Source: an uncultured Mycoplasmatota bacterium (GTDB taxonomy: Bacteria; Bacillota_I; Bacilli_A; RF39; UBA660). From it: a DNA stretch of 10,105 nucleotides. Position 1 is the stretch's first letter; each line of letters begins with the position of its first letter. A program made the position numbers and the translations under genes. Shown piece after piece: positions 1-6,895 of the stretch. Below the pieces are notes generated by a model. The model had not been told where the DNA came from, searched no databases, and saw only the letters and a program-made list of their open reading frames with translations. The stretch spans positions 1-10,105 of the forward strand of contig CAMMBO010000031.1 in assembly GCA_946494435.1 (NCBI GenBank), given 5' to 3'.

Positions 1-84
1 TCTCTTGAAGAAGGACAAAAGTCTCTTGAAGAAGGACAAAAGTCTCTTGAAGAAGATAAGAAGTCTTTTGAGAAAGATAAAGAA
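1..84 (+). repeat. 21-bp in-frame tandem repeat encoding heptads
   Basis: Two identical 21-nt units occupy 1-21 and 22-42, each encoding SLEEGQK. A third unit (43-63, SLEEDKK) differs at a few bases, and a fourth (64-84, SFEKDKE) is more diverged. The array touches the window edge, so its true copy number is unknown. The period of exactly seven codons keeps frame and heptad register. Perfect copies on the left and decayed copies on the right suggest recent copy-number change by slippage or recombination. Confidence 0.85.
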
Positions 85-186
85 AGCCTTGCCAAGAGAA
101 TGTTAGATATAGGTTTATCTACAAGTGATATTATTAAAACAACTGGTTTATCTAAAAAACAAATACAAGAGTTAAAAAAATCTTAA
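1..186 (+). CDS. Rpn/PD-(D/E)XK-family transposase-like nuclease, C-terminal end (partial)
   Basis: The reading frame is open from the left edge and ends at TAA 184-186, leaving 61 residues. It begins with seven-residue repeats (SLEEGQK, SLEEGQK, SLEEDKK, SFEKDKE), which read as a charged coiled-coil stalk. The tail AKRMLDIGLSTSDIIKTTG followed by LSKKQIQELKKS looks like the C-terminal helix-turn-helix-like segment of Rpn/YhgA-type recombination-promoting nucleases (PD-(D/E)XK family). In that family such tails commonly follow a variable charged linker. The catalytic domain lies outside the window, so activity cannot be judged. A strong hairpin terminator follows within 10 nt, so this is the end of its transcription unit. 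The family call is by recall of the tail pattern; another protein with a coiled coil plus a small HTH is possible. Confidence 0.6.
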   Translation, partial: SLEEGQKSLEEGQKSLEEDKKSFEKDKESLAKRMLDIGLSTSDIIKTTGLSKKQIQELKKS

Positions 187-193
187 AAATATG

Positions 194-228
194 ATAATAT
201 AGTAACTGATGTTACTATATTATTTTTA
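194..228 (+). terminator. Rho-independent terminator after the Rpn-like gene
   Basis: Arms 194-206 and 211-223 are perfect reverse complements (13 bp) closed by a TGAT loop. A T-rich stretch follows (224-228). The stem is AT-rich but long. It sits 8 nt after the stop at 186 and just before the lepA ribosome binding site, so it isolates lepA from upstream transcription. Confidence 0.75.
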
Positions 229-231
229 AGC

Positions 232-238
232 AGGTGAT
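232..238 (+). promoter_or_regulatory. Ribosome binding site that fixes the lepA start at 243
   Basis: AGGTGAT at 232-238 matches the 16S anti-Shine-Dalgarno region and lies 4 nt upstream of GTG 243. The in-frame GTG at 234 lies inside this motif and would have no site of its own. The lepA protein should therefore begin [10 protein letters not shown], which agrees with the short N-terminus of known LepA proteins. Confidence 0.6.
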
Positions 239-242
239 AAAA

Positions 243-2042
243 GTGAAACAAGAAAATATTCGTAATTTTTCCATAATCGCTCATATAGATCATGGTAAGA
301 GCACTTTAGCAGATAGAATTTTAGAAGAGACTAAAGCAGTTACTGAAAGAGAAATGAAAGACCAATTATTAGATTCTATGGATATAGAAAGAGAACGTGG
401 TATTACTATTAAATTAAACGCTGTATCTATTAATTATCTATATAATAATGAAACATATCTATTAAATTTAATAGATACTCCAGGTCATGTTGACTTCTCA
501 TATGAGGTTAATCGTTCTCTAGCTTCTTGTGAAGGGGCTATTTTAGTAGTGGATGCTACCCAAGGAATAGAAGCACAAACTCTTGCCAATCTCTATCTTG
601 CTCTTGATAATAACCTAACTATCATTCCTGTTATTAATAAAATAGACCTTCCTAGTGCCGATATTCCTAAAGTAACTGAAGAACTTACTAATTTAGGCTT
701 TGATGAAGAAGATATTATCTTAACTAGTGCTAAAACAGGCGAGGGGATAAAAGAATTGCTAGATGCTATCATTACAAAAATACCTGCTCCTAAAGGAGAT
801 ACTTCTAAACCTTTACAGGGATTAATCTTTGATAGTATCTATGACTCTTATCGTGGAGTTTTAACCGCTGTTCGTATATTTAATGGTAGTGTAAAAAAAG
901 GTGATACTATCTATATGTTAGAAAGTAAAGCATCATATGAAGTTTTATCTATTTTAAAAAATACTCCTAAAGAAGTAGAAGTTAACTCTCTAAGCACAGG
1001 AGAAGTGGGCTACATCTATGCCTCTATTAAAAGTATTAGTGATGTTCATGTAGGAGATACAATTACTTTAAACTCTACTAAAGACAAAGTAGAATCATTA
1101 CCAGGATATAAGAAATTAAAAAGCGTTGTCTACTGTGGGCTTTACCCAATTGAGACTAATCAATTTGAAGAGTTAAGAGATTCACTTGCTAAACTAAAAT
1201 TAAATGATGCGGCCCTAGTTTACGAACCTGAAACATCAGTGGCTTTAGGCTTTGGTTTTAGAACAGGCTTTTTAGGCTTATTACATATGGAAGTAACAAT
1301 AGAGAGAATTAAGCGAGAATTTAATATCGATGTTATTGCCACAACTCCATCTGTTATTTATAAAGTAACTCTTACCGATGGTTCCACTATCGAAGTAGAT
1401 GCTCCTAATAAAATGCCTCCTAAAGTTAAGATAAAAGAAATAAAAGAGCCTTTTGTTAAGACATCTATTTATACTCCAAAAGACTATATCGGACCATTAA
1501 TGGAATTATGTCAAGATAAACGTGGTACTTTTATTAATATGAATTATTTAGATGATACTAGAGTTTGCCTTATCTATAAACTACCTCTATCAGAAATAGT
1601 TTATGACTTCTTTGATAAATTAAAATCAATTACTAAAGGCTATGCCTCATTTGACTATGAAGTAACAGGGTATGAAGCTAGTGACTTAGTAAAATTAGAT
1701 ATTATGTTAAATGGCGAAGTAGTAGATGCTCTTAGCATGATAGTTCATAAAGACTTTGCCTATAATCGTGGTAAATTAATAGTTCATAGATTAAAAGATG
1801 TAATACCAAGACAACTATTTGAAGTCCCAGTACAAGCTTCTATTGGTAATAAAGTAATCGCTAGGACTGATATTAAAGCCTTAAGAAAAGATGTCCTTGC
1901 CAAATGTTATGGTGGTGATATTACTCGTAAGAAAAAACTACTTGAAAAACAAAAAGAAGGTAAAAAGAAGATGAAACAAATAGGTAGTGTAGAAGTACCA
2001 CCTGATGCTTTTCTAGCCATATTAAGTACTAAAGAAAATTAG
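243..2042 (+). CDS. lepA: Elongation factor 4 (LepA), ribosomal GTPase
   Basis: LepA is a translational GTPase that binds the 70S ribosome, remodels tRNA positions and affects translation or ribosome biogenesis under stress. From GTG 243 the protein has 599 residues, close to the roughly 600 usual for the family. All G motifs are visible: AHIDHGKST (13-21, P-loop), RGITIK (52-57, switch I), DTPGH (78-82), NKID (132-135) and SAK (162-164). The EF-G-like domains follow ([28 protein letters not shown]). The LepA-specific C-terminal domain is complete, including [20 protein letters not shown] and the ending [11 protein letters not shown]. No domain IV of the EF-G type is present, which separates it from EF-G. 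It appears monocistronic, flanked by terminators at 194-228 and 2040-2065. An internal start at 234 (GTG, three residues longer) is possible but less likely because the Shine-Dalgarno overlaps it. Confidence 0.97.
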   Translation: MKQENIRNFSIIAHIDHGKSTLADRILEETKAVTEREMKDQLLDSMDIERERGITIKLNAVSINYLYNNETYLLNLIDTPGHVDFSYEVNRSLASCEGAILVVDATQGIEAQTLANLYLALDNNLTIIPVINKIDLPSADIPKVTEELTNLGFDEEDIILTSAKTGEGIKELLDAIITKIPAPKGDTSKPLQGLIFDSIYDSYRGVLTAVRIFNGSVKKGDTIYMLESKASYEVLSILKNTPKEVEVNSLSTGEVGYIYASIKSISDVHVGDTITLNSTKDKVESLPGYKKLKSVVYCGLYPIETNQFEELRDSLAKLKLNDAALVYEPETSVALGFGFRTGFLGLLHMEVTIERIKREFNIDVIATTPSVIYKVTLTDGSTIEVDAPNKMPPKVKIKEIKEPFVKTSIYTPKDYIGPLMELCQDKRGTFINMNYLDDTRVCLIYKLPLSEIVYDFFDKLKSITKGYASFDYEVTGYEASDLVKLDIMLNGEVVDALSMIVHKDFAYNRGKLIVHRLKDVIPRQLFEVPVQASIGNKVIARTDIKALRKDVLAKCYGGDITRKKKLLEKQKEGKKKMKQIGSVEVPPDAFLAILSTKEN

Positions 2043-2065
2043 AGTTGTTATTAACTCTATTTTTT
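2040..2065 (+). terminator. Rho-independent terminator overlapping the lepA stop codon
   Basis: TAGAGTT (2040-2046) pairs with AACTCTA (2053-2059) around a 6-nt loop, followed by six Ts (2060-2065). The lepA stop codon TAG (2040-2042) is itself part of the 5' arm, a sign of the compact spacing in this genome. Confidence 0.7.
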
Positions 2066-2073
2066 GTTAAAAT
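2045..2073 (+). promoter_or_regulatory. Possible sigma-A promoter for the CcdA-TlpA fusion gene
   Basis: TTGTTA (2045-2050), a 17-nt spacer and TAAAAT (2068-2073) preceded by an extended TG (2065-2066) resemble a vegetative promoter. It would overlap the lepA terminator. The predicted start point, about 2080, falls at the Shine-Dalgarno AGGAG (2079-2083), giving an uncomfortably short leader, so confidence is low. Confidence 0.3.
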
Positions 2074-2092
2074 CTTCTAGGAGAGTGATTTA

Positions 2093-3250
2093 ATGACTGA
2101 GTTAATGCAAATATTAGGTATATTTTTAGAAGGATTAATCTCCTTTTTTTCACCTTGTGTTATTCCTTTAATACCTTTATATATGGGCTACCTTGCTACT
2201 AATGCAAAAGAGATAGATAAAGATGGCAATGTTACTTATAAAAAGAAAGTAGTTCTAATCTATACCTTATTCTTTATCTTAGGAATATCTATGTCTTTCT
2301 TTATTTTAGGACTATCTTTTACAGGACTTGGTCTATTCTTTAAAGACAATAGAAAAATATTCTTAGAAGTAGGGGGCATCTTAATAGTAATCTTAGGACT
2401 ATTCCAGTTAGGTATATTAAAAGTAGATTTTCTAAATAAAGAAAAGAAATTAAAGATTAATTTTAATCCCAATAAAATGACTAAGAAAACAGCTTTCCTA
2501 ATGGGCTTTCTATTTTCTTTCGCTTGGACTCCTTGTGTAGGACCAGCCTTATCATCAACCCTAATCATGGCATCTACTGCAAGTACCGCTTTAATAGGAA
2601 ACCTTTTCGTTTTAGTTTATGCCTTAGGTTTTTTACTACCTTTTATAATATTAGGTCTATTTACTACAAAAGTTTTAAATATAATTAAAAGAAAACAAAA
2701 TATCTTAAATTATGTTGTTAAATTAGGAGCCTTAATTATTATTTTTATGGGAATCTTTGTATCTTATACTGGTTTTACTATGGAAAGCGTTAAAGATAAA
2801 GAGGCAGTAACTAGTACTGGTAAAGTAGAACTAGCAACTCCTATTAACTTTACTCTAAAAGACCAAAATGGTAATACTCATACTTTAGATGACTATATAG
2901 GTAAAACCATCATCTTACATTTCTATGCTATAGACTGTTTCGCTTGTTTAGATGAACTACCTAATATAGAGAAGTTATATAACGATTATAATCAAAATAA
3001 AGATGATGTTATTATTTTAGGAATCGCTAATACATCACGTAATCCTAAAAAAGATATAAAGAAATTCTTAACTAAAAATAATTATACCTTTACATCATTA
3101 AATGCTAGTAATAAATTATTTAATAAATACTATGTAACAACCTATCCCAATACTTATATAATAAACTCTAATGGTAATATTGCCTTTACATCTTTTGGCA
3201 GTATGACATATGATACTTTAAAAGAAGAAATAGAAAAAGTAAGAAAATAG
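2093..3250 (+). CDS. CcdA-TlpA fusion: thiol-disulfide transporter with thioredoxin-like domain
   Basis: Predicted to carry electrons from cytoplasmic thioredoxin through the membrane to an extracellular thioredoxin-like domain that reduces disulfides in exported proteins. Residues 1-230 form a six-helix CcdA/DsbD-beta-like domain. Its two redox cysteines sit in the conserved places, SPCVIPLIP (C22) and WTPCVGPALS (C148). After a short linker, residues about 248-385 form an AhpC/TSA-TlpA-type thioredoxin fold. The pair is DCFAC (C282, C285), and the cis-proline is P352 in TTYPNTYII. In most TlpA proteins this motif reads WCxxC; here the residue before the first cysteine is Asp. CcdA and TlpA are often separate neighbouring genes, so the single 385-residue chain is a natural fusion seen in some Firmicutes. 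AGGAG at 2079-2083 supports the start. Possible clients are the cysteine-containing exported proteins encoded later in the window, which is inference. Confidence 0.88.
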   Translation: MTELMQILGIFLEGLISFFSPCVIPLIPLYMGYLATNAKEIDKDGNVTYKKKVVLIYTLFFILGISMSFFILGLSFTGLGLFFKDNRKIFLEVGGILIVILGLFQLGILKVDFLNKEKKLKINFNPNKMTKKTAFLMGFLFSFAWTPCVGPALSSTLIMASTASTALIGNLFVLVYALGFLLPFIILGLFTTKVLNIIKRKQNILNYVVKLGALIIIFMGIFVSYTGFTMESVKDKEAVTSTGKVELATPINFTLKDQNGNTHTLDDYIGKTIILHFYAIDCFACLDELPNIEKLYNDYNQNKDDVIILGIANTSRNPKKDIKKFLTKNNYTFTSLNASNKLFNKYYVTTYPNTYIINSNGNIAFTSFGSMTYDTLKEEIEKVRK

Positions 3251-3302
3251 ACTCTTTAAAAAAAGTATATTTTCCTATATACTTATTATAGAGGGATAAG
3301 TA

Positions 3303-4196
3303 ATGAATAGTAGAATTGAATTAAATAAAGATAAACAAAAAGATATAGATAGAGAAAAACAGACAGAAAAAGTAAAAAAGATAGTTAAGAGAATAGTAAT
3401 ATCTCTTATTATAATCTTTTTACTTGTCTTTTTTACATTTTTTTACATTACTAATATTGGCACAACATCTCTAATAGTTAATGAAGAAGCGATTGTTAAC
3501 TCTAAACTGCCAGAGTCTTTTAGTGGACTTAAAGTTATTCAGTTTGGAGACTTACATTATAGTAATTATGACTTATTAAAAGAGGTTGTTAATGCCATTA
3601 CCAAAAGAAACCCTGATTTAATTTTATTTACAGGAGACTTATTAGGAAATGAAGATTTAACTCCTAAAAATAGAAAAAAACTCGTTAAAGAGTTAAAAAG
3701 GCTAAACTCTACCTTAGGTAAATATGCCGTATTAGGGGAGTCTGATAATGATGATGCCATATCTATTTTAGTAGATTGTGGCTTTAAGGTATTAGATGAT
3801 AGTAATGAACTTATCTATAACGAATCTAATGAACCTATTATGTTAGTAGGACTAAATACTAATAATGATTCTATTAATTACGATAAGGCTTTTACTAATT
3901 ATAATGATACTACTTATACTATAACAATATTTCATAAACCAGATTATATAGATGAGTTTGTAGAAGTATATCCTATTGATTTAGCATTAGCAGGGCATTC
4001 TCATTTAGGAGAGATTAGAATACCTTACTTACTTAATCTAGCTTCTAAAGATCATGCTTCTAAATATATAAATTCATACTATAAAATTAATAATACAGAA
4101 TTCTATATAACAAGTGGAATAGGAACAGATACTTATGATGTTAGAATTAATGCAAGACCATCTATTAACTTTTTTAGACTTAGGAAAACAACTTAG
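3303..4196 (+). CDS. Membrane-anchored calcineurin-like metallophosphoesterase (YkuE/YaeI-like)
   Basis: Likely hydrolyses a phosphoester at the outer face of the membrane; YaeI/YkuE relatives act on envelope or lipid-linked substrates, but the substrate here is unknown. The 297-residue protein has a lysine-rich cytoplasmic start (1-31), one transmembrane segment (about 32-50) and then the phosphoesterase domain. Metal-site motifs seen: GDLH (D83, H85), TGDLLG (G111-D112), FHKPD (H211) and GHSHLGE (H232, H234). The motif expected as GNH(D/E) reads GESD (145-148), so the usual Asn and His are both absent. This is odd for an active di-metal enzyme, although the other ligands remain. GAGGGAT at 3291-3297 is the likely ribosome binding site, 5 nt before ATG. 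The gene's 3' end overlaps the convergent carboxypeptidase gene by 17 nt. It may be cotranscribed with the upstream fusion gene, 52 nt away. Confidence 0.82.
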   Translation: MNSRIELNKDKQKDIDREKQTEKVKKIVKRIVISLIIIFLLVFFTFFYITNIGTTSLIVNEEAIVNSKLPESFSGLKVIQFGDLHYSNYDLLKEVVNAITKRNPDLILFTGDLLGNEDLTPKNRKKLVKELKRLNSTLGKYAVLGESDNDDAISILVDCGFKVLDDSNELIYNESNEPIMLVGLNTNNDSINYDKAFTNYNDTTYTITIFHKPDYIDEFVEVYPIDLALAGHSHLGEIRIPYLLNLASKDHASKYINSYYKINNTEFYITSGIGTDTYDVRINARPSINFFRLRKTT

Positions 4197-5229
4197 TAAA
4201 GAAGTTTTCTTTTTTCTTTGTCTCTTTTATATAAAGGGGTATTTTCTTTAAAGTCTTATTATTGAGAGTAATATTAATATTACCAACTTTACCACTTTTT
4301 AATGAGTCATCGATACTAGCAAGGACTTTAACATTATCTTTTTCTTTTTCTGTTAAAGGATAAGTAAAAGATTTATTTACATAGTACTTATTATCATCTA
4401 TAACGAGGTCAAAATCATTTTTATCAACAATATTATAGTTACTATAATTATCAAAAGCATATTCTGCCAATCTTTCATGATTATTATACTCATCATTATC
4501 ATCTAAAGTAACAATAGTTATGTTTAAATCATTCTTTTTATGAGTAGTGACAAGTGTTTTACCAGCACTAGGAGTATAACCATTTTTACCACCAGTACAG
4601 TATTTATAATCTCCTAATAGTTTCATTCTATTATACCAAAGATAACTCTTATTAAGAGTCTTTACTCGGTATTCTTCAGTACCAATTATTTTTCTATAAG
4701 TCTTATTTTTATAAGCATATCTTGATAATTTTGCCATATCTCTTGCCGTAGAGTAGTTCTTAGTCTCTTCATCAAGACCATGAGGATTACTAAAAGTAGT
4801 ATTAGTCATACCAATCTCTTTAGCTTTTTTATTCATCATTTTAACAAAGTCTTCTTCACTTCCTGCTACCGCTTTTGCAATTACAACTGATGCATCATTT
4901 CCACTTCTAAGCATAAGGCCATAGAGTAAATCAATTAACTTCATCTTTTCATTTAACTCTAAATAAATACTAGTTCCATACATCTTAAGTATTTCTTCTC
5001 CTGCTTTAATCTCTTTATCTAAATCTCCTTCTTCTATAGCGATAATACAAGTCATTATCTTAGTAATTGAAGCGATTAATCTTACCTCATCAGCATTATT
5101 TTCATATAAGACACGACCACTGTTTAAGTCTACTATAATACTACTTCTAGCAGTGTCAAAAGTATCTTCTTTACAAAAAACATTTAAGGGTACTAAAAAT
5201 AATAACAACATAACTAATACTTTCTTCAT
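4180..5229 (-). CDS. D-alanyl-D-alanine carboxypeptidase (S11 family, DacA/DacF-like)
   Basis: A low-molecular-weight penicillin-binding protein that removes the terminal D-Ala of peptidoglycan stem peptides outside the membrane. The 349-residue protein starts with a signal peptide (1-19, ending LNVFC-KED; the cysteine lacks a lipobox). Next come SITK (54-57, with nucleophile S54 and K57), SGN (109-111) and, in place of the usual KTG, KNG (215-217) in the context TGGKNGYTPSAG. The core ends near residue 250. A C-terminal beta domain of the PBP5-associated kind follows, and the protein ends in a lysine-rich segment (IKETKKKENFFTKLFS) that may be the remnant of an amphipathic membrane anchor. 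On the minus strand AGGTGA lies 7 nt before ATG, supporting the start. Its end overlaps the convergent phosphoesterase gene by 17 nt. Confidence 0.92.
   Translation of the reverse strand: MKKVLVMLLLFLVPLNVFCKEDTFDTARSSIIVDLNSGRVLYENNADEVRLIASITKIMTCIIAIEEGDLDKEIKAGEEILKMYGTSIYLELNEKMKLIDLLYGLMLRSGNDASVVIAKAVAGSEEDFVKMMNKKAKEIGMTNTTFSNPHGLDEETKNYSTARDMAKLSRYAYKNKTYRKIIGTEEYRVKTLNKSYLWYNRMKLLGDYKYCTGGKNGYTPSAGKTLVTTHKKNDLNITIVTLDDNDEYNNHERLAEYAFDNYSNYNIVDKNDFDLVIDDNKYYVNKSFTYPLTEKEKDNVKVLASIDDSLKSGKVGNINITLNNKTLKKIPLYIKETKKKENFFTKLFS
4184..4215 (+). terminator. Probable terminator at the convergent gene ends
   Basis: GAAAA and CTT (4184-4188, 4192-4194, with a 3-nt bulge between them) pair with AAG and TTTTC (4202-4204, 4205-4209), followed by a T tract (4210-4215). 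It lies inside the 3' overlap of the two convergent genes, so plus-strand transcripts of the phosphoesterase gene would end within the tail of the minus-strand gene. The stem is imperfect, so the call is tentative. Confidence 0.4.
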
Positions 5230-5380
5230 CGTACTTCACCTAATAAAACTTATTCTAAAAAAATAAAAGTATAACTAATAATATTAACATATACAGTTTT
5301 AATTTTACACTATCATTAAAAATAACTCTTGTCTTTTTTGTGTATTTAATATATCCTAGAAATAGGAAGGAGGAAAAACA
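5230..5380. promoter_or_regulatory. Divergent intergenic region with promoters for both flanking genes
   Basis: These 151 AT-rich bases must hold the start signals for the minus-strand carboxypeptidase and the plus-strand lipoprotein. On the minus strand TATACT (5268-5273) is a fair -10 box about 40 nt before the start codon, without a clear -35. On the plus strand TTGTCT (5329-5334) and TATATC (5350-5355) are separated by only 15 nt, a weak promoter candidate. A strong AAGGAGG (5367-5373) precedes the lipoprotein ATG by 7 nt. I see no operator or riboswitch. Confidence 0.35.
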
Positions 5381-5833
5381 ATGAGAGGTGTAAAAATATT
5401 TGGAGTATTATTAATAGCAGTATTTTTTATTACTGGATGTGGTGGTGAAAAAACTTTAACTTGTACAAATACAGAAGAACAAAGTGGTATCAGTATGGAC
5501 CAAGAAGTAACTATGACCTTTAAAGATGATAAAGTTACAGATGTAAAAATGAGTATTAATAGTAAAGCCACTAGTAGTCTTATAAAAAATAATTGGGATA
5601 CATTCGCATCTACTATGGATAAACAATTTGAAGAAAAAAATGAAGATGGTATAAAACTAAGTAAAACTAATGATGCTGATAACCATTCCTATAAAGTAGA
5701 ACTTGATATTGATTTAGAAAAAGCAAGTGATGATGCTTTATCTGAATATGGTCTTTCTGGTATAACTAATAGTAAGGCTTCTTATGAAGAAACTAAGAAA
5801 GATGCTGAAGATTCTGGATTTACTTGTAAATAA
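5381..5833 (+). CDS. Small cell-surface lipoprotein, possibly DUF1307/YehR-like
   Basis: Function unknown. The 150-residue protein has a lipoprotein signal peptide (1-19) with lipobox ITGC and lipidated C20. It should therefore be anchored on the outer face of the membrane. The mature part is acidic and predicted to be rich in beta strands. It carries two further cysteines, C28 in LTCTN near its start and C149 in FTCK at its very end, which could be joined by a disulfide. The order lipid anchor, LTCT, then VTMTFKDDKVTDVKMS resembles the DUF1307/YehR group of small lipoproteins, by recall only. The perfect AAGGAGG site indicates strong translation. It is monocistronic, with a terminator starting at its stop codon. 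The extracellular cysteine pair makes it a plausible client of the CcdA-TlpA protein, which is inference. Confidence 0.75.
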   Translation: MRGVKIFGVLLIAVFFITGCGGEKTLTCTNTEEQSGISMDQEVTMTFKDDKVTDVKMSINSKATSSLIKNNWDTFASTMDKQFEEKNEDGIKLSKTNDADNHSYKVELDIDLEKASDDALSEYGLSGITNSKASYEETKKDAEDSGFTCK

Positions 5834-5861
5834 AGAAAAGACTTTCTCTTTTCTTTTTTTT
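5832..5861 (+). terminator. Rho-independent terminator after the lipoprotein gene
   Basis: Arms 5832-5841 and 5847-5856 are exact reverse complements (10 bp, purine-rich 5' arm) with loop CTTTC. An unbroken T run extends to 5861. It begins within the stop codon. Confidence 0.8.
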
Positions 5862-5862
5862 G

Positions 5863-5871
5863 TGCTATAGT
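5863..5871 (+). promoter_or_regulatory. Possible extended -10 promoter of the surface-protein operon
   Basis: TGC followed by TATAGT (5866-5871) is an extended -10 (TGnTATAAT-like) element. The -35 position (TTTCTC, 5843-5848) is poor and lies in the terminator stem. A start near 5878 would leave about 20 nt of leader including AGGAGG. If real, it drives the three genes from 5899 to 8425, including the DGR target. Confidence 0.35.
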
Positions 5872-5885
5872 AATGATATAAGAAT

Positions 5886-5891
5886 AGGAGG
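5886..5891 (+). promoter_or_regulatory. Ribosome binding site deciding the start at 5899
   Basis: AGGAGG at 5886-5891 lies 7 nt before ATG 5899. The frame is open upstream to a TTG at 5860, but that codon is inside the terminator's T tract and has no binding site, so the upstream 13 codons should not be counted. Confidence 0.75.
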
Positions 5892-5898
5892 AGTTAGT

Positions 5899-6504
5899 AT
5901 GACAAGAGGAAGTGCTAGAAAAGAAGTAATAAAGCATGAGGAGGTATCAAGTTGGGTATATATATTATTATTAACAGCAATTGCAATATTAGGTTGGGTA
6001 TTAGGTAAGTTTGATTTTAACATAGGCAAAGCTAGTTTGACTTTTGCAATATTTGCTTATCCTTTTAGATATTTTGTAGCAAATATTATAACTAAAAAAT
6101 ACGGATATAAAGAAACGATGAATGGAATTAGTTATTCTGCTTGTTTAATGTTACTTTTCATGATCGTAGCGTCTTTGCTTGGCCAAAGAGATATTGATTA
6201 TATACCTGTAACTGGTGAAGTTTTTGGATATTTAGTAAGTCAAATGATTAACTTAACTATCTATTATTACTTATATATGAATACAGAAGGTAATAAATTA
6301 CCTATACTAGCTACTTACATATTTTCTATGTTAGTAGATAATTTAATTAGTATGTTATTTATAAGTAGAATGACTATGGTTGATGCTTTCTGGAGAACAT
6401 ATTTTGTTACTATATTAATAGAGACAATTATATCTATTATTTTGATTAATTTTGATGATAAAAAAGTATTACCAGTTAGTAAAAAAAGAAAAAAAAGAAA
6501 ATGA
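5899..6504 (+). CDS. VUT/YhhQ-like multi-pass membrane protein
   Basis: Integral membrane protein of 201 residues with about six hydrophobic segments (near 19-37, 43-62, 78-97, 107-125, 131-150 and 163-183) and a very basic C-terminus (KKRKKRK) that should be cytoplasmic. FAYPFRYFVANIITKKYGYK and LVSQMINLTIYYYLY match the pattern of the VUT family (YhhQ type; queuosine-precursor transporters). In that family the first stretch usually reads close to DxxTExYG. Here Asp and Glu are replaced (ANIITKKYG), so the transport substrate may differ or be absent. The gene opens a tight operon: its TGA overlaps the next ATG by 4 nt, and the DGR target follows. The family call is moderate; a generic membrane protein is the alternative. 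Confidence 0.55.
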   Translation: MTRGSARKEVIKHEEVSSWVYILLLTAIAILGWVLGKFDFNIGKASLTFAIFAYPFRYFVANIITKKYGYKETMNGISYSACLMLLFMIVASLLGQRDIDYIPVTGEVFGYLVSQMINLTIYYYLYMNTEGNKLPILATYIFSMLVDNLISMLFISRMTMVDAFWRTYFVTILIETIISIILINFDDKKVLPVSKKRKKRK

Positions 6505-6893
6505 ATAGAAATTATTCTTTAGTTAAAATGCTAATAGTTGTTATTATATTACTAGTGCTAGTATTGTTAGTTATAATAAGTGCTAAGAGACTAATAATAT
6601 CTAGTAATTTAGAATATTATAACAGAAAAGAAAAATTAATGATAAAAGCTAGTAGAGAATATTTTTCTGTTTATAGTAACTATTTACCTAAAGAAGTAAA
6701 TGATAATACTAGAGTATTACTTAGTGCTTTAGTTTTAGAAGAATATATTGACATGATAAAAGATGTTAATGATAATGATTGTAATAAAACAAAGAGTTAT
6801 GTAGAAGTAGAGAAGACTAGTGATAATGAATATCTATATAAAGCACATTTAGTATGTGATAAAGCAAACTATGAAACTAAGGATGGGGAGTAA
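6501..6893 (+). CDS. Single-pass surface protein with pilin-like N-terminus
   Basis: Function not established. The 130-residue protein starts NYSLVKMLIVVIILLVLVLL, which has the layout of a type IV prepilin N-terminus (GFTLIE then a hydrophobic helix). It lacks the Gly before the cleavage site and the Glu at mature position 5 (Lys instead), so normal prepilin processing is doubtful. It is better seen as a membrane-anchored protein with one helix (about 8-27). A short coiled segment (36-60) leads to an extracellular module with two cysteines (C94, C119) in EEYIDMIKDVNDNDC and YKAHLVCDKANYET. By recall, similar two-cysteine modules occur in predicted surface proteins of gut Firmicutes. It starts within the stop of the upstream gene (ATGA) and ends 2 nt before the DGR target gene, so the three should be cotranslated. 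It may assist export or anchoring of the target, which is inference. Confidence 0.65.
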   Translation: MNRNYSLVKMLIVVIILLVLVLLVIISAKRLIISSNLEYYNRKEKLMIKASREYFSVYSNYLPKEVNDNTRVLLSALVLEEYIDMIKDVNDNDCNKTKSYVEVEKTSDNEYLYKAHLVCDKANYETKDGE

Positions 6894-6895
6894 GT

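Noticed and set aside
1..84. CRISPR-like array
   Set aside because: The 21-bp units are directly adjacent with no spacers and are in frame within a coding region.
3263..3284. Hairpin (8-bp stem AAGTATAT/ATATACTT) between the fusion gene and the phosphoesterase gene
   Set aside because: It is AT-only apart from one pair and lacks a following T tract, so I do not call it a terminator; it may be chance in AT-rich DNA.
5230..5380. Riboswitch or operator in the divergent intergenic region
   Set aside because: Only AT-rich sequence, a 4-bp mini-hairpin (CCTA/TAGG near 5355-5366) and promoter-like boxes are visible; no conserved riboswitch core is recognisable.
5860..5898. N-terminal extension of the VUT-like protein from TTG 5860
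   Set aside because: The codon lies in the T tract of a terminator without a ribosome site, while AGGAGG is correctly spaced before ATG 5899.
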